Source of the DNA: Rhizobium sp. Root1334
GTDB lineage: Bacteria; Pseudomonadota; Alphaproteobacteria; Rhizobiales; Rhizobiaceae
Reading direction: 5' to 3'
DNA: 64,000 bases
NCBI RefSeq assembly: GCF_001426665.1
Contig: NZ_LMEY01000003.1
Coordinates: forward strand, 83,922-147,921
Under the pieces are notes generated by a model. The model was not told where the DNA came from. It worked only from the letters and a program-made list of their open reading frames with translations, and searched no databases. Made by a program: the position numbers and the translations under genes. How positions within the stretch are numbered: the first letter of the stretch is position 1; each line of letters begins with the position of its first letter. Below, piece after piece: positions 1 through 9,080 of this stretch.

Positions 1-2
1 AA

Positions 3-1118
3 CCCGCCACTTTTGCCAGCTTCATCGGTCAGCGCAGCCGCTGGGCGCAGGGCATGATGCAAATCCTGCGGTTCAAGTTTCCACCATTGAAGCGCGGCCT
101 GTCGATCCCGCAGCGCCTCTGCTACATGTCATCGACGTTGTTCTGGCTCTTTCCGTTTCCCCGGACGATCTTCCTGTTCGCGCCGCTCTGTTACCTGTTC
201 TTCGATCTGGAAATCTTCACGGCATCCGGCGGCGAGTTCCTGGGCTATACCCTTGCCTACATGCTCGTGAACCTGATGATGCAGAACTATCTGTACGGTT
301 CTTTCCGCTGGCCATGGATCTCCGAACTCTATGAATACGTCCAGACGGTTCATCTCCTGCCTGCGGTTGTCTCGGCAATCGTCAACCCGAGAAAGCCAAG
401 CTTCAAGGTGACGGCAAAGGATGAATCCGTTCTGGTCAGCCGCCTGTCGGAAATCAGTAGGCCGTTCTTCATCATTTTCGGCATTCTGCTGCTTGCCCTC
501 TTGGTGACGATCTACCGTGTCTACACCGAACCCTACAAGGCAGACGTCACGCTGGTGGTCGGCGGCTGGAACCTGCTCAACCTCCTCCTTGCGGGATGCG
601 CACTTGGCGTCGTTTCCGAGCGCGGTGAATTGTCGGCAACGCGCCGGGTCAAGGTGACGCGCCAGTGTGAATTCGGCCTCGGGGAACATTGGTATCCGGC
701 AACGATCGATGACGTTTCGGTCTATGGTGCCCGCATCAATGTCTATGCCAAGACGATCGGCTCGCCCGCTGTTGATACACGCGGCCTGATCCGTTTCACG
801 CCCCATGGCCGCGAGACCGCAGAAATTCTTCCGGTCGCCGTCCGCAACACCCAGGTGGACGGCGATATTGTCACGATGGGTTGCCAATACTTGCCGGAAG
901 CGGCGCGCGATCACAGTCTCGTCGCCGATCTGATTTTCGCGAATTCGCAGCAATGGACGGAGTTTCAGCTGTCGCGCCGCGGCAATCCCGGCCTTTTCCG
1001 TGGCACGCTCTGGTTTTTTGGGTTGGCCTTCTATCAGACCAGCCGGGGGCTCGCCTATTTCTTCAGTAATCGGGGAGCAAGCGGCAAGGCCAAGGTTTCG
1101 GCGGGAGCACGAAAATGA
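3..1118 (+). CDS. bcsA: Cellulose synthase catalytic subunit BcsA, C-terminal part (5' end outside window)
   Basis: The reading frame is open from the window edge. The first codons contain QRSRW, the QxxRW motif that ends the catalytic core of family-2 processive glycosyltransferases (UDP-glucose to beta-1,4-glucan). Several hydrophobic membrane segments follow, forming the translocation channel. Next comes a PilZ-like domain around the DVSVYG (DxSxxG) motif near base 710, with a nearby arginine-rich TRRVKVTR stretch that matches RxxxR only loosely. PilZ domains bind cyclic-di-GMP and activate BcsA. The stop codon overlaps the bcsB start as ATGA, so the two genes are translationally coupled. 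The N-terminal catalytic aspartates lie upstream of the window. Confidence 0.95.
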   Translation, partial: PATFASFIGQRSRWAQGMMQILRFKFPPLKRGLSIPQRLCYMSSTLFWLFPFPRTIFLFAPLCYLFFDLEIFTASGGEFLGYTLAYMLVNLMMQNYLYGSFRWPWISELYEYVQTVHLLPAVVSAIVNPRKPSFKVTAKDESVLVSRLSEISRPFFIIFGILLLALLVTIYRVYTEPYKADVTLVVGGWNLLNLLLAGCALGVVSERGELSATRRVKVTRQCEFGLGEHWYPATIDDVSVYGARINVYAKTIGSPAVDTRGLIRFTPHGRETAEILPVAVRNTQVDGDIVTMGCQYLPEAARDHSLVADLIFANSQQWTEFQLSRRGNPGLFRGTLWFFGLAFYQTSRGLAYFFSNRGASGKAKVSAGARK

Positions 1119-3466
1119 CAAAGGCCGTCATCCTCGCCCTGACGTTGCTTGCATTGCCGGCCGTCTCGCTGCGCGCCCAGACGCTTCCTTTCGACATGAC
1201 GCCGGAGCGTCCCGCCTCGGATAGTCCTGCCGTGACAGTGCCGCCGGAAGATCACGGCAAGAATCCACTCGGTTCCCAGCCGGTGACCGTCGCGCCGGTT
1301 GCCGAGACGGTCATAACCGAACCCCTCCGGCGGTATGTTCTTCCCGAAGGCAGCCTTGGGCTGACGGGGGAATTCGAAGACCGGCTTTGGTCTGTCTATC
1401 TCACCCCCCAGCAGGCCGCCACAGGGGCGAAGCTCAATCTTGGCTATCAGAATTCGATTTTCGTTGCCCCGGAAACATCGCGCCTGACCGTCGAGGTGAA
1501 CAATACGAAGATCGCCGATGAAGCGATCCGTTCGCCCGAATCCATATCCGATCTTGGCCTCAACCTTCCGAAGGACCTGTTGAAGCCGGGATCGAACCTG
1601 ATCCGTCTGCGCTCCAGTCAGCGTCATCGCACCGATTGCTCCGTTCAATCGACTTACGAACTCTGGTCGAACATCGACGCAGAGAAAACCTATCTCAGTT
1701 TTGCCGGCAACGAGCCCCTCACCATGCAGAGCCTCGATGACATCAAAGCCATCGGCGTCGATGAAAGCGGTCTCACCCGGTTTAATTTTGTGGTTCCGGC
1801 GCTGGAACAGCCCGGCTCGACCGCCCCTTTGATGCGCCTTTCGCAGGGCCTTGCGGTTCTGGCCGATATGCCAAACCAGTCGTTCTCGTTTGAAACCAAC
1901 AAAGTGACGCCATCAGGTCCTGGCGAAATGACCGTCCTCGTCGGCACGCCCACGGAACTGTCGCCGCTGTTTGCGTCCTTGCCTGATGGCGCCGCCTCCG
2001 GGCCGGTTGCCGGTTTTGTTCAGGACGCAAAAACCGGAATGCCGGTCCTCGTGATCACCGGGCCGACATGGCAGGCGATCCGCAGTGCGATCGAAAGCAT
2101 TGTCGCCCCGACGGATATTACCGCACCGGTTCGCCGCGACGTGATTACCACCCAACGCTGGCGCGCTCCGGACGCGCCATTCCTGTTTTCCAACACCCGC
2201 CTTCCCTTTTCGCAACTGGGGCTGAAGACTGAAGAATTTTCCGGCAGGCGCTTCCGCACGGACTTTACCATCGGCATTCCATCGGACTTCTACGCCGCTT
2301 CCTATGGCGAAGCGGTGATCCTGCTCGACGCGGCCTATTCGTCGGCCGTCATGCCCGGCAGCCACATCGATATCTACGTCAATGACAGCATTGCCTCCAC
2401 GGTTCCGATCACCTCGTCAGGCGGCGGGCTCCTTCGTCATCTGCCGATCAACGTAACGATGCGGCATCTTCGTCCGGGCGTGAATACGATTGCAATTGAA
2501 GGCATTCTGGAAACCGAAAGCGACAAGGTTTGCGCGCCCGGAGCGACCGGTGCGGATGCCCCGCGCTTTGCAGTGTTCGATACGTCGGAATTCCACATGC
2601 CGGACTTTGCCCGCGTGGGCCAACTGCCCAACCTCGCGGCAACAGCAGGAACGGGAGCGCCTTACAACAGGAGCGTTGAACCCGTTCCGCTGTTCATGGA
2701 TCGCATCGATGCCAACACGCTTTCGGCGGCGGCGACATTCCTGGGACGGCTTGCTACGGGGGCTGGACATCCCGTCGCTGTCGAAACAGTGGCCTCCCCG
2801 GCGTTGATCGGCAACAGAAGCGCAATCTTCATCGGCTCCCTGTCGCAGATGCCGCAGATGGTCTTCACCCAGATGAACATTTCGGAAGCGAGCCGCAACA
2901 CGTGGGGCCCTGATACAGGCGCTCAGGCGCAAGGCGTCAATACGCAGGCCGCCTATGATGAATGGCGCGACAAGTTGAAGGGTGGCTTGTTCAGCCGCCA
3001 GATCAGCGCTCTTGAGGGGTGGCTGAAGCAGAATTTTGACATCACGTTGACATCCCTGCGGTTTGCGCCGAGATCGGAAAGCAGCTTCATGCCATCAAAC
3101 GCTGCATCGCTGCTCCTGGCGCAGGCATCAAGCCCCGATGGGACGGGAACATGGACGGTTGTCGCCGCACCGACCGGTAAGGAACTGCGCGAAAGCATGC
3201 AAGCCCTGAGCGGGCACACGCCGTGGGCGCAGCTTGCCGGGCGTATCTCGACATATGAGGCCGGCACCAAGACCGTGCAGACCGTACCGGTGAACAGCTT
3301 CAAGTTCATACCAACACAGCCCGGTTCATTTTCCAATTACCGGCTCATCGCGGCCAACTGGTTGTCGACGAATATCCTGTCCTATGCGGTGTTGCTTGCG
3401 GTGCTTGCCGTCATACTCGGATTGGCGACCGCAACGATGCTCAGCAATCTCGGGCGGCGGCAATGA
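1115..3466 (+). CDS. bcsB: Cellulose synthase periplasmic subunit BcsB
   Basis: 783 residues, the usual BcsB length. It has an N-terminal signal peptide (hydrophobic run ending near SLRAQ) and one C-terminal membrane helix (about residues 750-775) ending in GRRQ. In the known BcsA-BcsB complex this helix packs against BcsA, while the periplasmic carbohydrate-binding and ferredoxin-like domains guide the glucan chain. Family resemblance rests on overall architecture, length and position between bcsA and bcsZ. It overlaps bcsA at the 5' end and bcsZ at the 3' end, each by an ATGA, so it sits in a tightly coupled operon. Confidence 0.93.
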   Translation: MTKAVILALTLLALPAVSLRAQTLPFDMTPERPASDSPAVTVPPEDHGKNPLGSQPVTVAPVAETVITEPLRRYVLPEGSLGLTGEFEDRLWSVYLTPQQAATGAKLNLGYQNSIFVAPETSRLTVEVNNTKIADEAIRSPESISDLGLNLPKDLLKPGSNLIRLRSSQRHRTDCSVQSTYELWSNIDAEKTYLSFAGNEPLTMQSLDDIKAIGVDESGLTRFNFVVPALEQPGSTAPLMRLSQGLAVLADMPNQSFSFETNKVTPSGPGEMTVLVGTPTELSPLFASLPDGAASGPVAGFVQDAKTGMPVLVITGPTWQAIRSAIESIVAPTDITAPVRRDVITTQRWRAPDAPFLFSNTRLPFSQLGLKTEEFSGRRFRTDFTIGIPSDFYAASYGEAVILLDAAYSSAVMPGSHIDIYVNDSIASTVPITSSGGGLLRHLPINVTMRHLRPGVNTIAIEGILETESDKVCAPGATGADAPRFAVFDTSEFHMPDFARVGQLPNLAATAGTGAPYNRSVEPVPLFMDRIDANTLSAAATFLGRLATGAGHPVAVETVASPALIGNRSAIFIGSLSQMPQMVFTQMNISEASRNTWGPDTGAQAQGVNTQAAYDEWRDKLKGGLFSRQISALEGWLKQNFDITLTSLRFAPRSESSFMPSNAASLLLAQASSPDGTGTWTVVAAPTGKELRESMQALSGHTPWAQLAGRISTYEAGTKTVQTVPVNSFKFIPTQPGSFSNYRLIAANWLSTNILSYAVLLAVLAVILGLATATMLSNLGRRQ

Positions 3467-4515
3467 GAGGAAAACTGCTGGCGGCCTTCCTTGCAGGACT
3501 TTTCAGCTTCTGTCTGGCGAGTACTCCGGCGGCTGCACAGCAACCCTTGATCGCTGCCGATGCATGGCAGGCCTACAAAGCGAAATTTCTCGACCCCGGT
3601 GGCCGCATCATTGACGATGCCAACGGCAATATCAGCCATAGCGAAGGCCAGGGCTATGGACTGCTGCTGTCCGTGCTTGCAGGCAATCCTGCGGATTTCG
3701 AACTGATCTGGTCTTTTACCCGCACTGAACTTCTGTTGCGCAGCGATGGCCTGGCAGCGTGGAAATGGAACCCCGCCACCAAGCCGCATGTCACCGACAT
3801 CAACAATGCGACGGATGGAGACATCCTGATTGCCTACGCTCTGGGGCTGGCGGGGAAACAATGGAACCGGCCGGACTACATCAAGAATGGCGCGAGCATC
3901 GCCCGCGCCATTCTTGATAAAACCGTTATTCAAATCTCGGGGCGCACGCTGCTTTTACCGGCCGCCACAGGCTTTTCCGCCAAAGACCGCGATGATGGCC
4001 CCGTCATCAATCCTTCCTACTGGATTTTCGAGGCCTTTCCGGTGCTCGATCAATTGGCACCGTCCCCGGCCTGGGAAAAGCTGCGTACCGACGGCATTGC
4101 TATTCTCGGTGAGCTTCGCTTTGGTCCAAAACAATTACCCACGGATTGGGTATCGCTGACATCGCCGTTAGCCCCCGCAACCGGGTTCCCTGCAGAATTT
4201 GGCTACAATGCCTTGCGCATCCCGCTTTACCTCGTGCGTGCGGGCATAACCGATCGAGACCTGCTGACGAGATTGATGCGGGGGACATTTGGTGCAAATG
4301 GAGAATACGCAACCATAGATATTTCTTCTGGTCTGCCGAAGGACAACCTCTCCGATCCGGGTTATCAAATAATTAACCATATTCTGGCCTGTGTGGTGAA
4401 CAAGACAGCCGTGCCGGAAGATTTGAAGCAATTCGCGCCGACCCGCTATTATCCTTCTACGCTCCATTTGCTGGGGCTATCATTTATAGCTGCTCAGCAG
4501 CGGGAGTGCTCATGA
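3463..4515 (+). CDS. bcsZ: Endo-beta-1,4-glucanase, glycoside hydrolase family 8 (BcsZ/CelC)
   Basis: 350 residues with a signal peptide ending around PAAAQ, so it is exported. The SEGQGYGLLL motif near residue 65 carries the glutamate expected as general acid in GH8, and NATDGDILIAYAL near residue 115 carries the conserved aspartate region. BcsZ trims cellulose in the periplasm during synthesis. In rhizobia the corresponding celC gene product is described as affecting cellulose fibrils and root-hair infection; that is family knowledge and not visible here. The start overlaps bcsB by ATGA and the stop overlaps the next gene. Confidence 0.93.
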   Translation: MRGKLLAAFLAGLFSFCLASTPAAAQQPLIAADAWQAYKAKFLDPGGRIIDDANGNISHSEGQGYGLLLSVLAGNPADFELIWSFTRTELLLRSDGLAAWKWNPATKPHVTDINNATDGDILIAYALGLAGKQWNRPDYIKNGASIARAILDKTVIQISGRTLLLPAATGFSAKDRDDGPVINPSYWIFEAFPVLDQLAPSPAWEKLRTDGIAILGELRFGPKQLPTDWVSLTSPLAPATGFPAEFGYNALRIPLYLVRAGITDRDLLTRLMRGTFGANGEYATIDISSGLPKDNLSDPGYQIINHILACVVNKTAVPEDLKQFAPTRYYPSTLHLLGLSFIAAQQRECS

Positions 4516-6677
4516 AGTCAACCTTCATCGCATTGTCAGCAGCGATCGTCGCCATCAGTGTCTTCGGGATGAATAAGCCTGACTACATCAAGCATGCGAT
4601 GCGATCTCTTTCGCTGGCCGATGCGGAAGAGCCTGTTGCGCTGTCGCCGCGTCTGGTTCAGCAGTCAGACTCGGGCGTCATTGGCGTAAACGCGCCCGTA
4701 TTCCGCGAGATCAAACGTTCAGCGCGGCCGGTACTCGACACGGTGGTGACTGCTGCAACGGCGGCAACCGTCGACGAAAGCGCGTTGCGTTATTTTGCCA
4801 GCCGTGGCGATACGGCTCGGCTTCAGGCAGAAATCTCCCGATTGAAGGCTCTCTATCCGGATTGGGTGCCGCCGAAGGATCCGTTGGCTGTTCCTCAAAA
4901 TGAGGACAAGCAGCTGGAGACAATGTGGGATCTCTATGCACAAGGCCGTTACGCCGAAGTCCGCAAGGCCATTGCGGAACGTCAGATCGCGGAACCCGCG
5001 TGGAAACCGCCGGCGGACCTGATCGACCGTTTGACCGTTGCCGAAGCCCGTACGCGGCTGATCAACGCCTCGGACCTGAAGCAATACGACACCGTCGTAC
5101 GGATCGGCTCGGAAACGCCGAGCCTGCTCACCTGCAGTGAAGTCGATGTGCTTTGGCGCGTGGCCGAGGCCTTCTTCCGCACAGACAAGGCACAGCGCGC
5201 GACGGACGCCTATTCCTATATCCTGAACAATTGCCAGAATGCCGCCGAGCGGCTGGCGACGGTTCAGAAAGCCGCCGCCATTCTTCCCGCCAAGAGTGTC
5301 GAGGATTTGCTCGCCAAGGAGAAAACGGCTCCTGACGGCACGATGGAATTCGACAGTATCCGCGACGATCTCGCGCGCCGGTTTGTTGCGGAAGCCAATG
5401 CCGACGGAAAGCTTGTCGTTCCGCCGCAATATCTGGCGCGTGTGGAACATCTGGCCGAGACGGGCGGTCTTGCCTCCGATGCCCTCTTGCTTGGCTGGTA
5501 TCATCTGCCGCGGGGCGACATGGAAGCGGCGGAAAAATGGTTCCGCAAAGCGCGTGACAAGGAGGATACGGCGTCCGCTTCGCAAGGGCTGGCGCTCACC
5601 TTGATCGACCGCAACGATCAGCTTGCTGCCGAAGACACGATGTATCGCTGGCGCGACGATTCCAAGGACGCAAAAGCAGTTTATCTTGCGGCCACCGCCA
5701 ATCTGCTGGCGCTCGAGCCGCCCGTCGCGATTTCCGGTGAGGTGCTGAAGCGCATTGCCGCCGAAGTGATAAAGTCGCGTGATGCATCAACCGCCCAGCA
5801 GTTCGGCTGGTATGCCCGCGCACTGAACCAGCCGCAAACGGCCCTGCAATGGTTCCGGACCGCCCTCGGTTGGAAGCTTGACGACGAACCGTCGGCTTAC
5901 GGACTGGCGGTGACCTATCAGCAGCTGGACGATCTGAACGGGCTTTCAGAAATCCAGCGCCTGTGGGCGGGACGCTCGGAACGCATTGCCAAGGTCGGCG
6001 AAGTCGAAAAGCCGGAAATGGCAAACAGGCAGCTACCGGTAGCAAATGAAACGGTTGCCGTCAGACGGCAGCCGCGCACGGTCGTGACGTCGCAGGATGT
6101 GGAATACGACCAGCAGGAGCAAGTGGCTGTCACACGTCCACGCAGAACCGTTTCGGCCGATCGGGGCTGCAAGTCCACGATCAATCCGCAAACGCTGGCG
6201 CCTGAAGCCGCTCTGACGCGCGGTTGGTGCCTGATGGAGCGCAACAGGCCAATGGAAGCAGCGGCGGCTTTCGAGGTTGGCATGCTTGGTTCATCGGCAA
6301 AAACCCGCGAGGATGCAGCCTATGGCCAAAGCCTCGCCTACTTGCGCGCCGGTCTCTCAGCCAAGGCTGCGGTCTCCGCGATCAAGGCGCCACAAAACCG
6401 CCAACGCGCTTTCGAACTGCAACAGGCGATCCTCGCCGACAAGGCGGTGGCAGCGTTTGATGCCGGCCGCTCGCGGGAAGCGATCCTTATCCTCGATCAA
6501 CTGAGGCAGATCGGACCCGAAAGGACCGACCTCCTGTCGCTTCGGGGCTATGCCTATCTGAGGCTGAAGCGTTACGCCGACGCGCGGCGAGTGTTCGAAG
6601 CGCTGGCTGCCATCGGCAATCGCGATGGTCAGCGTGGACTTGGCATTCTCTACCAGATATTCAACGACAAGGACTGA
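4512..6677 (+). CDS. TPR-repeat protein of the cellulose operon, in the place of BcsC
   Basis: 721 residues. I chose the ATG at 4512 because it overlaps the bcsZ stop (ATGA) and has GGGAG at 4501-4505; an ATG two codons earlier lacks that spacing. The N-terminus is a short hydrophobic segment (signal or anchor), followed by repeated helical hairpins of TPR/Sel1 type (for example AEKWFRKARDKEDTASASQG and later AAFEVGMLGSSAKTREDAAY). A basic, low-complexity insert lies near residues 505-560. No beta-barrel is visible, so it is not a full BcsC porin. Some rhizobial cellulose operons encode a TPR protein of this type (called BcsK by some authors), probably a scaffold in the periplasm. Function is inferred from position. 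Confidence 0.75.
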   Translation: MKSTFIALSAAIVAISVFGMNKPDYIKHAMRSLSLADAEEPVALSPRLVQQSDSGVIGVNAPVFREIKRSARPVLDTVVTAATAATVDESALRYFASRGDTARLQAEISRLKALYPDWVPPKDPLAVPQNEDKQLETMWDLYAQGRYAEVRKAIAERQIAEPAWKPPADLIDRLTVAEARTRLINASDLKQYDTVVRIGSETPSLLTCSEVDVLWRVAEAFFRTDKAQRATDAYSYILNNCQNAAERLATVQKAAAILPAKSVEDLLAKEKTAPDGTMEFDSIRDDLARRFVAEANADGKLVVPPQYLARVEHLAETGGLASDALLLGWYHLPRGDMEAAEKWFRKARDKEDTASASQGLALTLIDRNDQLAAEDTMYRWRDDSKDAKAVYLAATANLLALEPPVAISGEVLKRIAAEVIKSRDASTAQQFGWYARALNQPQTALQWFRTALGWKLDDEPSAYGLAVTYQQLDDLNGLSEIQRLWAGRSERIAKVGEVEKPEMANRQLPVANETVAVRRQPRTVVTSQDVEYDQQEQVAVTRPRRTVSADRGCKSTINPQTLAPEAALTRGWCLMERNRPMEAAAAFEVGMLGSSAKTREDAAYGQSLAYLRAGLSAKAAVSAIKAPQNRQRAFELQQAILADKAVAAFDAGRSREAILILDQLRQIGPERTDLLSLRGYAYLRLKRYADARRVFEALAAIGNRDGQRGLGILYQIFNDKD

Positions 6678-6727
6678 CCGGGACGCAAGGCTCCCCCCGG
6701 CGTTCCGGTTTAGCCATCGGGAGCGGA

Positions 6728-7288
6728 GTGGACAACGTGACATCTTCCCCTTTGGATATCCCGGTCAAGACAGCCGACGGGCGCCAGACGACGCTTGCCG
6801 AATTTCGTGGCCGCGTCATGCTGGTCGTTAACGTCGCGTCGAAATGCGGCCTGACGGTCCAGTATGAAGGTCTCGAAAAGCTGTATGAAGCCAAGCGCGA
6901 CGCAGGGTTTGTCATCCTTGCCTTCCCGGCCAATGATTTCATGGGGCAGGAGCCGGGAACCGAGGCCGAGATCGTCGAATTCTGCACCAGCACTTACGAT
7001 GTACAGTTTCCCATTTTCTCAAAGATTTCCGTCAAGGGGCAAGCGGCTCATCCGCTCTATCGCAGCCTGACGGCAATTGCGCCCGACGCTACCGGTGAAG
7101 GCCCGATGCGGGACCGGTTGAAGGGATACGGCGTCGAGCCGGAAAACAAGGCCGACGTGCTCTGGAACTTCGAAAAGTTCCTGATCGGCCGCGACGGCAA
7201 GGTCGCCGCGCGCTTTTCACCCGATGTCACCGCAGAGGACAGCCGCCTCGTTTCCGCGATCGACAGGGAATTGGCGCAGCGGGCCTGA
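6728..7288 (+). CDS. Glutathione peroxidase family protein (cysteine type)
   Basis: 186 residues, typical for the short bacterial GPx/BtuE family, which reduces hydrogen and lipid peroxides with glutathione or thioredoxin. The catalytic triad/tetrad is visible: Cys40 in NVASKCGLT (Cys in place of selenocysteine), Gln74 in FMGQEPG and Trp146-Asn147 in WNFEKFLIGRDG. There is no signal peptide, so it is cytoplasmic. The start is the GTG at 6728, preceded by a GGAG-type ribosome site (around 6719). It follows the cellulose operon by about 50 bases and is probably an independent or read-through gene. Confidence 0.9.
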   Translation: MDNVTSSPLDIPVKTADGRQTTLAEFRGRVMLVVNVASKCGLTVQYEGLEKLYEAKRDAGFVILAFPANDFMGQEPGTEAEIVEFCTSTYDVQFPIFSKISVKGQAAHPLYRSLTAIAPDATGEGPMRDRLKGYGVEPENKADVLWNFEKFLIGRDGKVAARFSPDVTAEDSRLVSAIDRELAQRA

Positions 7289-7311
7289 AATGCCGGGACT
7301 TTAAACAGCAA

Positions 7312-7343
7312 CGACCGGCCATGCATCTAATCATGGCCGGTCG
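7312..7343. terminator. Perfect 12-bp hairpin between convergent genes
   Basis: CGACCGGCCATG and CATGGCCGGTCG form a perfect stem with an 8-base loop. It lies between the ends of the converging glutathione peroxidase gene and the DhaKL operon. No long U-tract follows on the plus strand; a short TTGCTGTTT follows on the minus strand. It could end transcripts from the minus strand or from both sides. Confidence 0.55.
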
Positions 7344-7361
7344 AAGTGGATACAGTGCGGC

Positions 7362-9080
7362 TTACTTGACGCCAGACTTGGAAATATAATCTGCCGCCAC
7401 CCGCGCGACGAGCGCCAGTGAGACTGCACCGGCATCGGGATGACCGATGCTCTTTTCGGCGAGCGGCCGGGCGCGGCCGAGTTTCGGGGTGAGCGCCGAG
7501 GTCGCGTCGGCTGCGGACTTTGCTGCATCGGCTGCCAGCGACCAGGCTTCCGGCAGCGAATTTCCGGAAGCGGACTCGCTCTCCAGCGTCTCGACAAACG
7601 GGATGAGTGCATCGACCAAGGTCTTGTCGCCAAGCCGCGCGCGGCCAAGCCGGGTAACGCCATCCAGCGCAAGCCGGGCGCCCTTGACGGCCGCATCCTT
7701 CTCGATTGCGTCATTGTCGCTCAGCGCATTGCTCCACGAGCGCAGCAAAAGGCCCCAGATCGCGCCCGAGGTTCCGCCTGCCCGGTCAGCCCAGGCATCA
7801 CCGGCAACGGCCAGCACGCTTGCGGCTCCAGCACCCGCTGCGACAGCCGCGTTGGCAGCATCGAGTGCCGCAGCCGAACCACGGCGCATGCCCTGGCCAT
7901 GATCACCGTCACCCGCATGGGCATCGATCCGGCCGAGTTCTTCTTCCGCATCCTTCAACGCCGCAGCGATGCCTGTAAGCAGACCGGCGACGCATTTGCC
8001 CGCTTCCTTCGACGCTTCGGAGGAAGGCGCGAACGTCAATTTTCCTTCGACGTCCTCAAGCGCGCCAGTTGCTTGCTCCGTCGCAAACGTCGCACCTCGA
8101 CGCAGGACCGGCGTATCGCAGGCGGCCGACCAAAGCGTTTCCAGTTCATCGTCGAGCCAGAGCAGCGTCAGCGAACAACCCTGCATATCGAGGCTGGTGA
8201 CGAATTCGCCGGCTTCCGGCGCCACAACCTCAAGCCCGGCATGTTTCAGCAGCGTCGAGACCGTCGTCCAGAGCACGAACAGTTCTTCATACTTAGTGGC
8301 TCCCAGTCCGTTGAGAACCACGCCAACCTTCGTCGTCCCGGCCGGACGCTCGGCCAGCAGCTTTTCCGTCAGCAGTTTGGCCAGGTCCTTGGCAGGAACG
8401 ATCGCCTCTTCCTTGATGCCCGGCTCGCCGTGGATGCCGAGGCCCAACGCCATCTGTCCATGCGGAACCGTAAACAACGGACCGCTGGCACCTGGCAGGG
8501 TGCAGCCCTTGAAGGCAACGCCGAAGGAAACCGTGCGGTCATTGGCATGGCGCGTGACGCGCTCGACCTCATCCAGGTTCATGCCTGCTTCCGCCGCAGC
8601 GCCGGCGATCTTGAAGACGACGAGATCGCCCGCAATACCACGGCGTTTTGCGGTCGCATCCGCTGGCGCACTGGCCACATCATCGGTCACTGGCACGATG
8701 CGCACATCGATGCCCTCGGCCCGCAGGCGTTCCGCCGCAACCCCGAAGTTCAGCACGTCACCGGCATAGTTGCCGAAGCCGAGCAGGATGCCGCCGCCCT
8801 GGTCCGCGTGGCGGCAAACGCGCGCCACGGCTGCTGTCGAAGGGGAGGCGAACACATCACCGGCAACCGCCGCATCGGCTAGACCCGGGCCGACATAACC
8901 GGCGAAGGCCGGATAATGTCCGGAGCCGCCACCAATCACCAACGAGACCTTGCCCTTCGGCACTTTGGTCGAGCGCACAACGCCGCCTTTCACATGGCGG
9001 ACATACCGGCTGTAGATCGCGGCAAAACCGGCGAGCGCGGTCGTTGCGAATTCCTCGGGCTCATCGAAAATGGTGGTCAT
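7362..9080 (-). CDS. Fused dihydroxyacetone-type kinase (DhaK-DhaL), probable triose/tetrulose kinase
   Basis: 572 residues: an N-terminal DhaK domain (about 1-330) and a C-terminal DhaL domain (about 360-572). DhaK shows GGGSGHYPAF and His217 in GIHGEP, the histidine that binds the ketose covalently as a hemiaminal. DhaL shows Asp386, Asp391 and Asp393 in DAHAGDGDHG, the Mg-ATP ligands. The fused form uses ATP directly, unlike the PTS-type enzyme. Known relatives phosphorylate dihydroxyacetone or the C4 ketoses erythrulose. It is the last gene of the pdxA2-tctCBA operon and overlaps the upstream TIM-barrel gene by ATGA, so its substrate is probably an intermediate made by that enzyme. Confidence 0.88.
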   Translation of the reverse strand: MTTIFDEPEEFATTALAGFAAIYSRYVRHVKGGVVRSTKVPKGKVSLVIGGGSGHYPAFAGYVGPGLADAAVAGDVFASPSTAAVARVCRHADQGGGILLGFGNYAGDVLNFGVAAERLRAEGIDVRIVPVTDDVASAPADATAKRRGIAGDLVVFKIAGAAAEAGMNLDEVERVTRHANDRTVSFGVAFKGCTLPGASGPLFTVPHGQMALGLGIHGEPGIKEEAIVPAKDLAKLLTEKLLAERPAGTTKVGVVLNGLGATKYEELFVLWTTVSTLLKHAGLEVVAPEAGEFVTSLDMQGCSLTLLWLDDELETLWSAACDTPVLRRGATFATEQATGALEDVEGKLTFAPSSEASKEAGKCVAGLLTGIAAALKDAEEELGRIDAHAGDGDHGQGMRRGSAAALDAANAAVAAGAGAASVLAVAGDAWADRAGGTSGAIWGLLLRSWSNALSDNDAIEKDAAVKGARLALDGVTRLGRARLGDKTLVDALIPFVETLESESASGNSLPEAWSLAADAAKSAADATSALTPKLGRARPLAEKSIGHPDAGAVSLALVARVAADYISKSGVK

